Origin: Parachlamydiales bacterium
GTDB taxonomy: Bacteria; Chlamydiota; Chlamydiia; Chlamydiales; JABDDJ01
Direction: 5' to 3'
Assembly (NCBI GenBank): GCA_041671045.1
Contig: JBAZCF010000002.1
Span: 62,001-126,000, forward strand
DNA: 64,000 bases
The position numbers were made by a program, and so were the translations under genes. Below the pieces are notes generated by a model that searched no databases, was not told where the DNA came from, and saw only the letters and a program-made list of their open reading frames with translations. Below, piece after piece: positions 8,119-16,841 of the stretch. Within the stretch, counting starts at the first letter, position 1. Each line of letters begins with the position of its first letter.

Positions 8119-8604
8119 TTACCTTCTCCAAGGTCTTCTAGAAGGACGGTCTGATGGAGAAGAAGTATTTTGGATTCCAAACCAGCCGCCGGTATCTCCA
8201 CCCACCCACATATTGCCTGACATAGAAGGGAAGTATGTAGCGCAGATTTCTAGCAATTCAGGATCTTGAGTAATGTTATCACCGCGCTTGTAGCCTTTAG
8301 GGATAAAAATACGTCCATCGTAATGGCCTTGGACCCGTATTTGGCCTATCACATAAATATCGCCACCCACACCATACACGGCAGCTTCTTTGTCGTGTGT
8401 GTAGATTGCCACATAGCCGCCATCTTGACCTTGATAATGGTTAAAGGTAGGTAACATTTTCTTTTCGTAGCGTTCTGAAGGTTGCCAATTGATAACTATT
8501 TTGCCATCTGTGTAAACAGCGAAATCTTCTGGAAGGAAGAATCCTGATGCTGCAACTGAACTGAAATAACTAAAAAGAAATAAATTCAATAAAATACTTT
8601 TCAT
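8119..8604 (-). CDS. Secreted protein of unknown function
   Basis: The 161-residue protein begins with a clear signal peptide (MKSILLNLFLFSYFSSVAASG), so it should leave the cytoplasm by the Sec route. The mature part is rich in Gly, Tyr and aromatic residues in short beta-like strands (DGGYVAIYTH, GGDIYVIGQIRVQGHYDGRIFIPKGY) and ends in an Arg/Pro/Ser tail (PSDRPSRRPWRR). I do not recognise the family. Upstream lies an AT-rich stretch of about 200 bases that should hold its promoter; downstream there is a strong hairpin. Confidence 0.6.
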   Translation of the reverse strand: MKSILLNLFLFSYFSSVAASGFFLPEDFAVYTDGKIVINWQPSERYEKKMLPTFNHYQGQDGGYVAIYTHDKEAAVYGVGGDIYVIGQIRVQGHYDGRIFIPKGYKRGDNITQDPELLEICATYFPSMSGNMWVGGDTGGWFGIQNTSSPSDRPSRRPWRR

Positions 8605-8811
8605 ATTAACCTCTATTTAAGATATTAAAAAAATTGTAATCTTTTTAATTTAGCATAGTAAGTGCATGTTGTAAATATTAATAACCAATCATTAATATTT
8701 CTAGAACCATCTTTTACTATACTTACTGCAAAAATAAACATAGCTTTGAGTCGGTAATCGCAAGCTAGTTAGCGGAGATAAAGGGATGGCTACAGACAGC
8801 TTCTTACTAGG

Positions 8812-9495
8812 CTACTCCCATTGGGCTAGGAGCTGATTGGCACGGTCTAGATCAGTAGGAAAATCTATTTCTACACAGCGATCGTAAGGAATGGTAGCCG
8901 GATGAATTTGCATGCCATTCTGAATACAGACTTCGATGCCTTTTTCAAAATAGTCGTTCTGTTTGCAGTTAATGAGTGCCGCTTGTAAAAGACGTGCATC
9001 TTTTTCATTGAAGTAATTTATGCCTACAGCTTCGCCTACGGGATTTTGAACTTCTTTAGATGTTTCGGCAATATCGCCATTGTCATTCAAACGATACTTA
9101 ACCTCTTCTTCAGCAACACGTCCTATATTTACAAGCATTGCTGTGGGCCCAGTATTCAAAAGGGTTTCTAATGCTTCGGAATGAAAAACAACATCGCCGT
9201 TCATCCAAAGAATATCGCCTTGACTAGGTTTTAGAGCACGCAACAAGCTTTTTGCAGTGTTCTCTGTGGCAAAGCTGTCATTAATAATAAAATTCAGTTT
9301 GTCATACTGCTCTATGATGAGTTCTTTGCGATAGCCGACAACAATATGGATAAGAGTTTCAGGGATAAGTTTTTGGATTTGTCTTATTTGGCGGCCCAAT
9401 ATTGTTTCGCCGTTAGCGAGCGGAGTAAGGGCCTTTGGATATGCTAGGTTCCCTAAGCGAGAGCCTTTGCCTGCTGCTAAGATGATGATTTGCAC
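8812..9495 (-). CDS. Sugar-phosphate/choline-phosphate-type nucleotidyltransferase
   Basis: The 227-residue protein opens with the nucleotidyltransferase signature IILAAGKGSRLG followed by YPKALTPL, where the Lys contacts the sugar phosphate or phosphocholine. DILWMNGDVVFHSE supplies the metal-binding Asp (residue about 99), and VEIDFPTDLDRANQLL closes the fold. Length and motifs match single-domain enzymes of the LicC/RmlA-like group, which transfer CMP or UMP/dTMP to a phosphorylated substrate for surface glycans or lipids. The substrate is not evident. The last 85 bases of the region are duplicated at 7623-7707. Confidence 0.8.
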   Translation of the reverse strand: MQIIILAAGKGSRLGNLAYPKALTPLANGETILGRQIRQIQKLIPETLIHIVVGYRKELIIEQYDKLNFIINDSFATENTAKSLLRALKPSQGDILWMNGDVVFHSEALETLLNTGPTAMLVNIGRVAEEEVKYRLNDNGDIAETSKEVQNPVGEAVGINYFNEKDARLLQAALINCKQNDYFEKGIEVCIQNGMQIHPATIPYDRCVEIDFPTDLDRANQLLAQWE

Positions 9496-9549
9496 GTTCT
9501 TACCTTATACCGTTGATTGATTGGAGAATAGCGGTTTATTAGGCTAAGG

Positions 9550-11196
9550 TCAATCTACTAAAGGTAAGATGATATGGGATGCAAAATCGCCGCCTGTTAA
9601 AAAGGTTAGGCTGTATTTTTTTGTGGCGCCGATATGAGTGGTTGGAGGAAGGCTAGTTTTCTCGTAGCGGGGGTAGTTTGAGCCGCTGATAGATACGCGA
9701 ATACGGTGCCCTTGGGCAATGACGATGCTGGTGGACCATAGATCTATTTGAGCAAGCTGCGGAGTGATGTCGTTATAGCAGATTCCGGGCTGTTTAGCGG
9801 AATAGTGGTAGACTCCATCGTGGATTAGAATGCTTTTTCCATCAGGGTATACATCTGAAAGTCTGACAATAATATCCGCATTGTGGGTAGGGCGTTGGAA
9901 GTAGATTTTTGCTTGTAGACGTCCGGTGATTTCAGTGTCTTCTGCTAAGGGGGCCGTTGTATAGGTCAAGACGTCTTCACGAGCTTCAATGGAGGTCTGA
10001 TCTTTGGGTCCCGCTTCTAGAAAGAGGTTGGGACCGCCTAAAGTGGGGACGGGATTAGACGGATCGATGGTGTAGGTTTGTTTAATGAGTGTGTCGGGCG
10101 CTTCGGATTTAAGCAGGCGTCCGCCATCAGCCAAATAAAAATGGGTAAGCTGTGCTGGGACAGGCCAAGCTGGGGCTGTTTTCCAAATATTCCCTTTGGA
10201 TGATGAGCCGTCAAAGGGGCCCATGACGTAATAGGTTACAGGGGGGACATTTTCTATGGGCGATGAATGCCCTTTCAAGTGGTGATTGAACCACGCTAGA
10301 GGAGAAATATCCCAAGGGGGGCTTTTTCCTGTAGCAGGAATATCGAACTCTCCAAGTCTTGTATTACGTGGCCAAGTGTGAGTCCAGGGACCTATGATCA
10401 GTTTTTGCGTACCTTTGGCTCCCTCCGCTCCTCTTTCCTGACGCGCAATAAATGCGTCGATGGTTCCTTGAAGGAATGTATCATACCATCCGCCGTACAT
10501 TAAGGCTGGGACTGAGACTTTATCTGCGACTTCAATGGTATTGAAGTTCTGCCAAAAATTATTGTAGAGGGGTTCTTCTTGCAAGACGTCCATCATGGAA
10601 GGGTGTTTGGCATACATGCCTAGCCATCCTTCTACTTGGTTTTTTTGTAAGCATCCCCCTGGATAGATGGCGTGTTCGTAAAGATTGGATGCTGCAACGC
10701 CGATATGTTGAGCGCAAAGGGAAGGTGGAGCTGTGGGTGCAAGCATGAGTTGTGTAATACCGGGAGCTGAGTAGCCTGCAGTTCCGACTTTACCATTGGA
10801 AAAGCGGTATTTTGCTAATGCTTCTACGGCATCAAAGCCATCTTTTTGCTCTCCCCAGCCGTCGGAAAAATAGGGCATTGTTTTACCTTCAGTATCCAAT
10901 GCGCTGCGTGTATCTTGAAATGCAACGATGAAACCTGCTTTAGCAAGATCTGCAAAAGTGATCCAAGGCTCGGATTGTCGTCCAGATGGATTGCGTATAA
11001 GGATAACAGGGTATTTTTTTGATAGATCTGGTGGTAAGTAAATATCAGTAGGTAGGAATGTTCCGTCTCGCATGCGGATCATTAAAGTTTCTGAGGGATT
11101 ATATGAGGAAGCTGAAGGGACGTTGTTGCTATGAAGCTGGACAAGTGAAACTACCCAGACAACAAGTAAGAAGCAGAATGACTTACATCGTGTCAT
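9550..11196 (-). CDS. CocE/NonD family hydrolase (X-Pro dipeptidyl-peptidase S15 type), exported
   Basis: The 548-residue protein has a signal peptide (MTRCKSFCFLLVVWVVSLV) and then the CocE/S15 alpha/beta-hydrolase plan: MRMRDG-like entry strand (MIRMRDGTFLPTDIYLP), oxyanion region IRNPSGR, the QDTR motif (AFQDTRSALDTEG), the nucleophile elbow GTAGYSAPG, and the conserved LIIGPWTHT bearing the catalytic His. The C-terminal jelly-roll beta domain is complete (ITGRLQAKIYF to GHRIRVSISGSNYPRY). Family members act as acyl esterases or peptidases; the natural substrate is unknown. It lies 61 bases downstream of rpsT on the same strand. Confidence 0.88.
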   Translation of the reverse strand: MTRCKSFCFLLVVWVVSLVQLHSNNVPSASSYNPSETLMIRMRDGTFLPTDIYLPPDLSKKYPVILIRNPSGRQSEPWITFADLAKAGFIVAFQDTRSALDTEGKTMPYFSDGWGEQKDGFDAVEALAKYRFSNGKVGTAGYSAPGITQLMLAPTAPPSLCAQHIGVAASNLYEHAIYPGGCLQKNQVEGWLGMYAKHPSMMDVLQEEPLYNNFWQNFNTIEVADKVSVPALMYGGWYDTFLQGTIDAFIARQERGAEGAKGTQKLIIGPWTHTWPRNTRLGEFDIPATGKSPPWDISPLAWFNHHLKGHSSPIENVPPVTYYVMGPFDGSSSKGNIWKTAPAWPVPAQLTHFYLADGGRLLKSEAPDTLIKQTYTIDPSNPVPTLGGPNLFLEAGPKDQTSIEAREDVLTYTTAPLAEDTEITGRLQAKIYFQRPTHNADIIVRLSDVYPDGKSILIHDGVYHYSAKQPGICYNDITPQLAQIDLWSTSIVIAQGHRIRVSISGSNYPRYEKTSLPPTTHIGATKKYSLTFLTGGDFASHIILPLVD

Positions 11197-11257
11197 ATTC
11201 TATCAAATTGTTAATGGGGATAAGAGGGTTTAAGTGCCCTCTAATCTTCCCTAAAAT

Positions 11258-11551
11258 TTATACTGAAGCAAAAGCGTGCGCTGCGAGGCGGGATTTTGTA
11301 CGCGAAGCTTTATTTTTTTTGTATACGCCACGTTTAACGCCTTTGTCAACTAGGCTATAGACTTCATTAAGAGATGCGGAGATTTTTGCTTCGTCTTTAC
11401 TCTTAGCAGTCTCTTCTAGTTTACGAATAGCAGTCTTAACTTGGTTTTTGTAAGCCTTGTTTAGCAAGCGGCGTTTTGAGTTTTGTATATCGCGCTTGAG
11501 GGCTGTCGGGCGTTTAACTTTGCCCTTTTTTTCATCTGTTTGTTTAGCCAT
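11258..11551 (-). CDS. rpsT: Ribosomal protein S20
   Basis: The 97-residue basic protein matches bS20: an N-terminal KRPTALKRDIQNSKRR segment, central LNKAYKNQVKTAIRKLE helix, and C-terminal VDKGVKRGVYKKNKASRTKSRLA. S20 binds 16S rRNA in the 30S body. It is a single gene on the minus strand with its own 160-base upstream region. A short inverted repeat sits immediately before the start (11560-11582). Confidence 0.97.
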   Translation of the reverse strand: MAKQTDEKKGKVKRPTALKRDIQNSKRRLLNKAYKNQVKTAIRKLEETAKSKDEAKISASLNEVYSLVDKGVKRGVYKKNKASRTKSRLAAHAFASV

Positions 11552-11559
11552 TTGTCCTC

Positions 11560-11582
11560 AAATGTTTATTAAGCGAACATTT
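11560..11582 (-). promoter_or_regulatory. Inverted repeat in the rpsT leader
   Basis: AAATGTT and AACATTT flank nine bases, eight bases upstream of the rpsT start codon. As RNA this would form a weak stem next to the ribosome binding site. In E. coli S20 represses its own translation, so a leader structure is plausible, but the stem is short. Confidence 0.3.
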
Positions 11583-11713
11583 ATCTTAGAGTTAGAAGTA
11601 TAAGTAGTTAAGTATAATTCGTCAATCAATATTGCACTGTGACCGGCATATAACTTTTTGGGTCCTTCGTGGAGGAGAATGTGTGCTAAGTTATCCATGC
11701 TGCCGGCGTCCTT

Positions 11714-12652
11714 TCAATACGAGTCTATAAGATTGATTTGATAGGAGTTGGAGTTTAATTCTACCATAGCATTCAGCGGCAGGGTTAGCTGTGCATCGGT
11801 ATGTCCGCTGGGATAACCGATAAAGGAAGGATAAGATTCATTTTTGAAATAGCTATCGAAAATTTCATCTAGGGTCAGGCTTTGAGAAGGAGAGCTTGCA
11901 GCGCAGCCCTTCCAGGATGCGAGGATGACGCCGGCAGGTGCTTGCAAAGCTCCCGACTGTTTAAGCTGGCGTAGCATGCGGTCGATGCGATAGGGTTCTT
12001 CATTGACATCTTCTAAAAGTAAGATTTTGCCTTGAGTCTCTAGTTGCCAGGGAGTGCCGATAAGGCTGGCGATAAGAGACAAGTTACCGCCGACGAGCTT
12101 TCCACGACTAATTCCAGCAACAAGGGTGCGCGTTAGGTGCGGGGATGTTAGAGTATGATCTGCAAGTGAGTATGCGCCTTGAATCATGGACCATAGATGT
12201 TTTAGCGAATGTTCTTTTTCTGCGGCGTCGCCTGCTGTAATAAGAAGTTTATAGGGCATCGGCCCAAGATATGTGATGATATCCAGCTCTTTTTGGAGGG
12301 CGCAGTGAAGTGCTGTGATATCGCTCATGCCGACGAGAATTTTGTGATGGGAGCGTAATTTTTTGTAGTCGAGGTATTCAAGTATGCGTGTAGAACCAAA
12401 ACCACCACGCACACACCACAGCATTTTTATTTCAGGATTGCACCAAGCTTCGGTGAAGTTGGCCGCACGTATTTGGTCTTCTCCGGCAAGATACCCATTT
12501 TTAGCATAGAGGTTATTACTGAAGACTGTTTTATAACCTATTGAATTTAAATATCTTGCAGTTAATTCCCCTTCGTTTTGTTCAATGTATTTTGCAGGTG
12601 CGACGAGGGCGATAGTATCACCGGGAGAAAGTAAGGGGGGAAAAGATGCCAT
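11714..12652 (-). CDS. ldcA: LD-carboxypeptidase, peptidase family S66 (LdcA/MccF-like)
   Basis: The 312-residue protein has the S66 pattern: an entry strand DTIALVAPAKYIE, WCVRGGFGSTRIL, the nucleophile Ser110 in LVGMSDITAL, the Glu motif LLLEDVNEEPYRIDRML, and the catalytic His in IGYPSGHTDAQLTLP. LdcA removes the terminal D-Ala from murein tetrapeptides in the cytoplasm during peptidoglycan recycling; MccF members cleave microcin-type peptides. Chlamydiae keep a small peptidoglycan, which would give the recycling role meaning. It is divergent from the HAF-like gene with about 100 bases between the starts. Confidence 0.88.
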   Translation of the reverse strand: MASFPPLLSPGDTIALVAPAKYIEQNEGELTARYLNSIGYKTVFSNNLYAKNGYLAGEDQIRAANFTEAWCNPEIKMLWCVRGGFGSTRILEYLDYKKLRSHHKILVGMSDITALHCALQKELDIITYLGPMPYKLLITAGDAAEKEHSLKHLWSMIQGAYSLADHTLTSPHLTRTLVAGISRGKLVGGNLSLIASLIGTPWQLETQGKILLLEDVNEEPYRIDRMLRQLKQSGALQAPAGVILASWKGCAASSPSQSLTLDEIFDSYFKNESYPSFIGYPSGHTDAQLTLPLNAMVELNSNSYQINLIDSY

Positions 12653-12755
12653 ATGGATAAGATGGGTAAAATACTTTGGATTTCGGTTTGAAATATTTAT
12701 GCAGAAAGGTTTTAAATGCTATAAAAAACCGATGATTAAAAAAGGTTCATACAAA

Positions 12756-13856
12756 ATGCGATGGGGAATAGCGAGTATCATTCTATGCTTTTTAATGTTG
12801 TTTCAAGGATTGGAGGCTGGTAGAAAAGCTCCCACTGGCAACGAAGACGTTTTCTATAAAAACTATGCTGTGGTGGACATTGCACAGACTGATATGTCAT
12901 GGGAAGAGCTATCTCGGTTCAATTTACCGATAAGCTATGCTCCCCGCATCCATAGTTCCGGAGACATTATTTATAATACCCGTTGTGGGGGAGCACTGTG
13001 GAGCAGTACTTTGGAAGTACGCCGCTTGCCGTTTGATGCCAAGTTTGCGCACTTTCATGCTATCGCAAAGAATGGAACAATTTTAGCTTCCGTGGTTGAA
13101 GATAATGGTTCACCTTCTTGGTATTTATGGCCTAGCACCAACTGCCGCAAGATGAATGCAATAGGCATCGGCTGTCACTGTGATGATGGTGGAAGAGTTT
13201 TCTACCGGGACTTGAATGATGCAGGCATGGTAGTTGGAACTTTGGAAAAAGATTGCGGCAATTGCTTAGGGTATTATGGTGTAATGCGCTGTCCCGACGG
13301 GCCGCTCAATATTCTGTATCCAGGCGTCGCGTGGACAATTTCCGATAAGGGGTATGTCTATGCTAATGATAGCAGCTCTTGTTGGAATAAACCTTACTTG
13401 TGGCATCCTAAGGGCGGTTTCTTAATATTAGCCGATACTTGTAAAAAACCTCCGGGCAATGTCAAATATTCGAATGGGCTATTTGCTTTTGATGGTACTG
13501 TTTATGGATCCTATTATTGTGCCAGTAATCCTGAGCATCACTCTATATTCCACTGGGAGCCCTGCTACGAGAATTTTGAGACTGTGACCAAAGGCGGCTT
13601 CCGTATTGCGGCAATGAATAGCGCAGGTACATTTGTAGGCTCGCTAAATGGGCGTGCTATTATTCAAATGCAAGGGGAGTATCCTCGCGATTTGAACGCA
13701 TTGATACAAAATCCCGGTGGAGACTTCTTTCTGATAGAAGCTACAGATATTAATGACATAGGTCAAATGGTTGGTTATGGAATATATAAGGGCAAAACCC
13801 ATATATTCCTGATCGAACCCGCCCGAAAAGCCCAAAAAATCCTGATTAGTAGGTAA
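12756..13856 (+). CDS. Secreted HAF-repeat-like protein
   Basis: I place the start at 12756 because AAGG lies about ten bases upstream and the protein then begins with a signal peptide (MRWGIASIILCFLMLFQGLEAG), giving 366 residues; ATG 12732 is the alternative, and the longer frame to 12585 would overlap ldcA. The mature protein consists of repeated strand-turn units such as FHAIAKNGTILASVVEDNG, DLNDAGMVVGTLE and TDINDIGQMVGYGIYKGKTHIFL, the hallmark of extracellular HAF repeats, which probably build a beta-propeller. Several Cys residues (GCHCDDGG, DCGNC) could form disulfides outside the cytoplasm. The function is unknown. The next gene follows after eight bases. Confidence 0.65.
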   Translation: MRWGIASIILCFLMLFQGLEAGRKAPTGNEDVFYKNYAVVDIAQTDMSWEELSRFNLPISYAPRIHSSGDIIYNTRCGGALWSSTLEVRRLPFDAKFAHFHAIAKNGTILASVVEDNGSPSWYLWPSTNCRKMNAIGIGCHCDDGGRVFYRDLNDAGMVVGTLEKDCGNCLGYYGVMRCPDGPLNILYPGVAWTISDKGYVYANDSSSCWNKPYLWHPKGGFLILADTCKKPPGNVKYSNGLFAFDGTVYGSYYCASNPEHHSIFHWEPCYENFETVTKGGFRIAAMNSAGTFVGSLNGRAIIQMQGEYPRDLNALIQNPGGDFFLIEATDINDIGQMVGYGIYKGKTHIFLIEPARKAQKILISR

Positions 13857-13864
13857 AAGCACGG

Positions 13865-14842
13865 ATGCAAATTGAACGTTTAGAATTTCCGGGGAGATTC
13901 CTTAATGGTCATATACAGACTGTATTAGGAAGTTTGGGACGTAGGCATAAATTGCATCACCCTTTTTTCCATCACACCCTGACTTTATCTGATGGCGATC
14001 AGCTATCATGTGAAGAGTCGCGCCCCACTTTATGGAACCCCCATCAACCGACGACAATCATGGTGCACGGACTGGGAGGGGATCAGAATTCGCGTTATAT
14101 GCTCCGCATGGGCAAGCATTTACTAGAAGAAGGGCATCGCGTGATAAGGGCAAATTTGCGCAGCTGCGGACCTCGCTATAGGAGCTGCCGCTGCATTCGC
14201 CCTTACCACGGAGGTCTCAGCGATGATATCTTTAATATCGTCAAGCACTTTCAAGTAAAAACGTCTCCTACTGTTGCGCTCGGGTATTCTTTGGGTGGAA
14301 ACATCCTGCTGAAATTAGCCGGTGAGAGGAAAGAGGAAATGGGACACTATCTTAAAGGGATGGTTACCGTATGTCCTCCTTTTGATTTGAGCAAAACTGT
14401 GCAAAAGATTTTGGCTACAAAGCTAGGATTCTACCAAACCTATTTTGTGGTGCGCTTGCGATCGCAGTATAAGCAGTGGGCGGACAATAACCCTGAACTT
14501 AATCCTCCAAAGCTGCCTTACCGTATGAGTATCAAAGATTTTGATGATTTTCATACTGCCCCACGCTGGGGATTCCGCGATGCAGAACATTATTATGAAT
14601 CTAGCAGTTGTGCCCCTTTTATCAGTGATATCACGGTTCCTTGCGACATCATCTGTTCTGATGATGATCCTGTGGTGGATATCCATACATTATATGACCT
14701 ACATCTTCCGAAGAATGTGAAGGTGTTGAAGGCTACCGGAGGAGGACATATGGGTTTTCTAGGGTCGCCGTTTCATCCTCACGGTGTCCGTTGGATAGAG
14801 CGTGTATTGCTTAACCTTATCCGCAATAAACTTGCGCTGTAA
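13865..14842 (+). CDS. YheT-like alpha/beta hydrolase
   Basis: The 325-residue protein matches the YheT/ABHD1-3 group: an opening FLNGHIQTVLGSL, the oxyanion loop MVHGLGGDQNSRYM, RANLRSCG, the nucleophile elbow ALGYSLGGN, a late acid (SDDDPVVD) and the catalytic His in GGGHMGFLG. Members are esterases or phospholipid hydrolases. No signal peptide is seen. It probably forms a two-gene operon with the HAF-like gene, and its 3' end faces rarA. Confidence 0.85.
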   Translation: MQIERLEFPGRFLNGHIQTVLGSLGRRHKLHHPFFHHTLTLSDGDQLSCEESRPTLWNPHQPTTIMVHGLGGDQNSRYMLRMGKHLLEEGHRVIRANLRSCGPRYRSCRCIRPYHGGLSDDIFNIVKHFQVKTSPTVALGYSLGGNILLKLAGERKEEMGHYLKGMVTVCPPFDLSKTVQKILATKLGFYQTYFVVRLRSQYKQWADNNPELNPPKLPYRMSIKDFDDFHTAPRWGFRDAEHYYESSSCAPFISDITVPCDIICSDDDPVVDIHTLYDLHLPKNVKVLKATGGGHMGFLGSPFHPHGVRWIERVLLNLIRNKLAL

Positions 14843-14853
14843 AATAACACTAC

Positions 14854-14884
14854 AGAAAGAGAAAGAGAGAGAGAAGAGAGAGAG
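14854..14884 (+). repeat. Polypurine (GA-rich) simple repeat
   Basis: A run of 31 purines, mostly AG dinucleotides, lies in the 71-base gap between the convergent ends of the YheT-like gene and rarA. Simple repeats of this kind can slip during replication. It is outside both coding regions. Confidence 0.7.
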
Positions 14885-14913
14885 GCTTCTTGCTGGGCGG
14901 AACACAAACTTCA

Positions 14914-16176
14914 TTACAGCCGCTTTTGACGAAGTCGTTGGAAGTAGGCCATCCTCTTGACCATTTCCCTCTCAAAACCGCGTTCCACAGGATGGTAAAA
15001 GTGCTGATGCGCCATTCCATCAGGGAAATACTCCTGGCCTGAAAATGCATCGGGTTGTTCATGATCGTACTGATATCCGTCGCCATAACCTAGCTCTTCC
15101 ATGAGCTTAGTCGGAGCATTGAGGATAATCGCAGGCGGCTGCAGCTGTCCTGTTTGAGCCGCACAGCGCTTTGCATTTCCAAAGGCTGTATAGAGGGCAT
15201 TACTTTTTGGGGCTAAAGCGAGATATACCACAACTTGGGCTAGGGCAAGTTCGCCTTCGGGAGACCCCATCACATGATAAGCTTCGCGTGCGTTCATCGC
15301 AATTTGCAGTGCTTGCGGGTCGGCTAAGCCGACGTCTTCTACAGCCATCCGGATGAGCCTGCGCGCTAGGTATAACGGGTCTTCTCCTCCTTCAAGCATT
15401 CTAGCAAACCAATAAAGGGCTGCGTCAGGATCTGATCCGCGGACAGATTTATGCAGGGCAGAAATAAGGTTATAGTGTCCGTCGCCTTGACGGTCGAAGA
15501 GGGCGGCTCGTCGTTGTAAGAGGTTTTTAAGTTCTTCCAAAGGGATTTCAATGCCTTCAGGGAAGACACCTTGGATATTTTCAATTAGATTAAGAAGGTA
15601 TCTTCCATCGCCATGGGATAGGCCGATAAGATAGTTTTTAGCCTCTTCTGTCAAACCGAGGGGGGAGTGTCGTTCTTCATAACGTTTTAGCAAGACTTCT
15701 AGTGCAGAATCGTCAAGAGGTTTAAGTGTCAGTACACGCAATCTGGATAGCAGGGCATTATTAAGGGTGAAAGAGGGGTTTTCTGTGGTGGCGCCGACTA
15801 AGACGAAGGTGCCTTTTTCTAAAAAGGGGAGAAGAACATCCTGCTGTGCTTTATTAAAACGATGGATTTCGTCGATGAATAGGACTGCAAGTCTATGAAG
15901 CAAGGGATTATCTTGGATTTGCTGAATGATTTTTTTTATTTCTGTTGTACCGCTATGGACTGCACTTAAGCCAAAAAAACTAGCGTCGAAGGCTTTGGCA
16001 TAAAGGCGTGCGATAGTGGTCTTACCGCAGCCTGGGGGACCCCATAACAACAGTGAAAGAGGGGTTTTTCTCTCTATTACTGAGGAGATGAGGCTGCCGG
16101 GGCCGAGGAGGTGTTCCTGGCCGACGACATCTGCAAGATCATTGGGGCGCATTTTTTCAGCGAGAGGGACATACAT
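14914..16176 (-). CDS. rarA: RarA/MgsA replication-associated AAA+ ATPase
   Basis: The 420-residue protein has the AAA+ core (Walker A GPPGCGKT at 46-53, Walker B VLFIDEIHRFNKAQQD, sensor LVGATTENPSF) followed by the RarA C-terminal helical tetramerisation domain (SALHKSVRGSDPDAALYWFARML, RRLIRMAVEDVGLADPQ). RarA acts at stalled replication forks. Its start codon overlaps the stop of tspO (TAATG), so the two are co-transcribed. Confidence 0.95.
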   Translation of the reverse strand: MYVPLAEKMRPNDLADVVGQEHLLGPGSLISSVIERKTPLSLLLWGPPGCGKTTIARLYAKAFDASFFGLSAVHSGTTEIKKIIQQIQDNPLLHRLAVLFIDEIHRFNKAQQDVLLPFLEKGTFVLVGATTENPSFTLNNALLSRLRVLTLKPLDDSALEVLLKRYEERHSPLGLTEEAKNYLIGLSHGDGRYLLNLIENIQGVFPEGIEIPLEELKNLLQRRAALFDRQGDGHYNLISALHKSVRGSDPDAALYWFARMLEGGEDPLYLARRLIRMAVEDVGLADPQALQIAMNAREAYHVMGSPEGELALAQVVVYLALAPKSNALYTAFGNAKRCAAQTGQLQPPAIILNAPTKLMEELGYGDGYQYDHEQPDAFSGQEYFPDGMAHQHFYHPVERGFEREMVKRMAYFQRLRQKRL

Positions 16177-16655
16177 TAATTGTTAAATGCGATATAGGCG
16201 TTCAGACTGGTTGCATAAAGTATCCAAGCTAGATAAGGCAGCATTAGATAGCCTGCAGGTTTATAGATACGCCAGAATAAGTATGTTGTAATGAGTACTA
16301 GCACATCTAAGAGAATGACGTCGTAGAGAGCGAAGACCGGATTTTTCCACGTAAAAAAGAAGAGGGACCATACAGTATTCACGACTAGTTGTAGTAGGAA
16401 GAAGAAAAATGCCAGGGGAGCATTGGAAATTTTTCCCACTGTTTTCCATACAAGCCACGCAGCGATACCCATAGAGGCATATAAGAATGTCCATACGGGG
16501 CCGAATAACCAGCCGGGTGGATTCCAAAAGGGTTTATTTAATGTAGGGTACCAATCAGTTACTGATAATGCAGTAAAATAGGAGCCTATAGATTCACTTA
16601 CAAAGCAAAGCGATAAAAAGGCGGCTAGCACCCACCATTCTTTAGTCATAGTCAT
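16176..16655 (-). CDS. tspO: TspO/MBR family membrane protein
   Basis: The 159-residue protein has five hydrophobic segments and the TspO signature WYPTLNKPFWNPPGWLFGPVWTFLYASMG in the first loop and second helix (residues about 35-65). TspO proteins bind porphyrins and related ligands in the membrane and are linked to tetrapyrrole handling and stress. It is the first gene of the tspO-rarA pair. Confidence 0.92.
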   Translation of the reverse strand: MTMTKEWWVLAAFLSLCFVSESIGSYFTALSVTDWYPTLNKPFWNPPGWLFGPVWTFLYASMGIAAWLVWKTVGKISNAPLAFFFFLLQLVVNTVWSLFFFTWKNPVFALYDVILLDVLVLITTYLFWRIYKPAGYLMLPYLAWILYATSLNAYIAFNN

Positions 16656-16773
16656 ACCTCAACTTGTTTTTTCTTAATTTATTCTATTTAAAAATTAAGG
16701 ACAATGAGGAAGAAAATAAATATTTGTTTAATGTGTGTGAATTGTTTTAAACCAATTTTAATTTAACTTATTG

Positions 16774-16802
16774 TTGAAATTATTATTTATCCTGATTATG
16801 AT
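16774..16802 (+). promoter_or_regulatory. Putative promoter of the first U-box gene
   Basis: TTGAAA (16774-16779) and TATGAT (16797-16802) are spaced by 17 bases in an AT-rich intergenic region, 40 bases before the GTG start at 16842. Confidence 0.55.
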
Positions 16803-16841
16803 GTCGAAACATTTTTTATTTAATATCAATTAGGGGTTTTT

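Noticed and set aside
8007..8201. 64-codon frame on the minus strand
   Set aside because: It overlaps the end of the secreted-protein gene and the hairpin, and its sequence has no protein-like pattern.
12585..12755. Longer start for the HAF-repeat-like protein
   Set aside because: It overlaps the divergent ldcA start and puts the signal peptide internally.
14885..14900. GCTTCTTGCTGG-like string seen near 7600, 8798 and 14886
   Set aside because: Only about 12 bases; the first two belong to the duplicated fragment and the third is probably chance.
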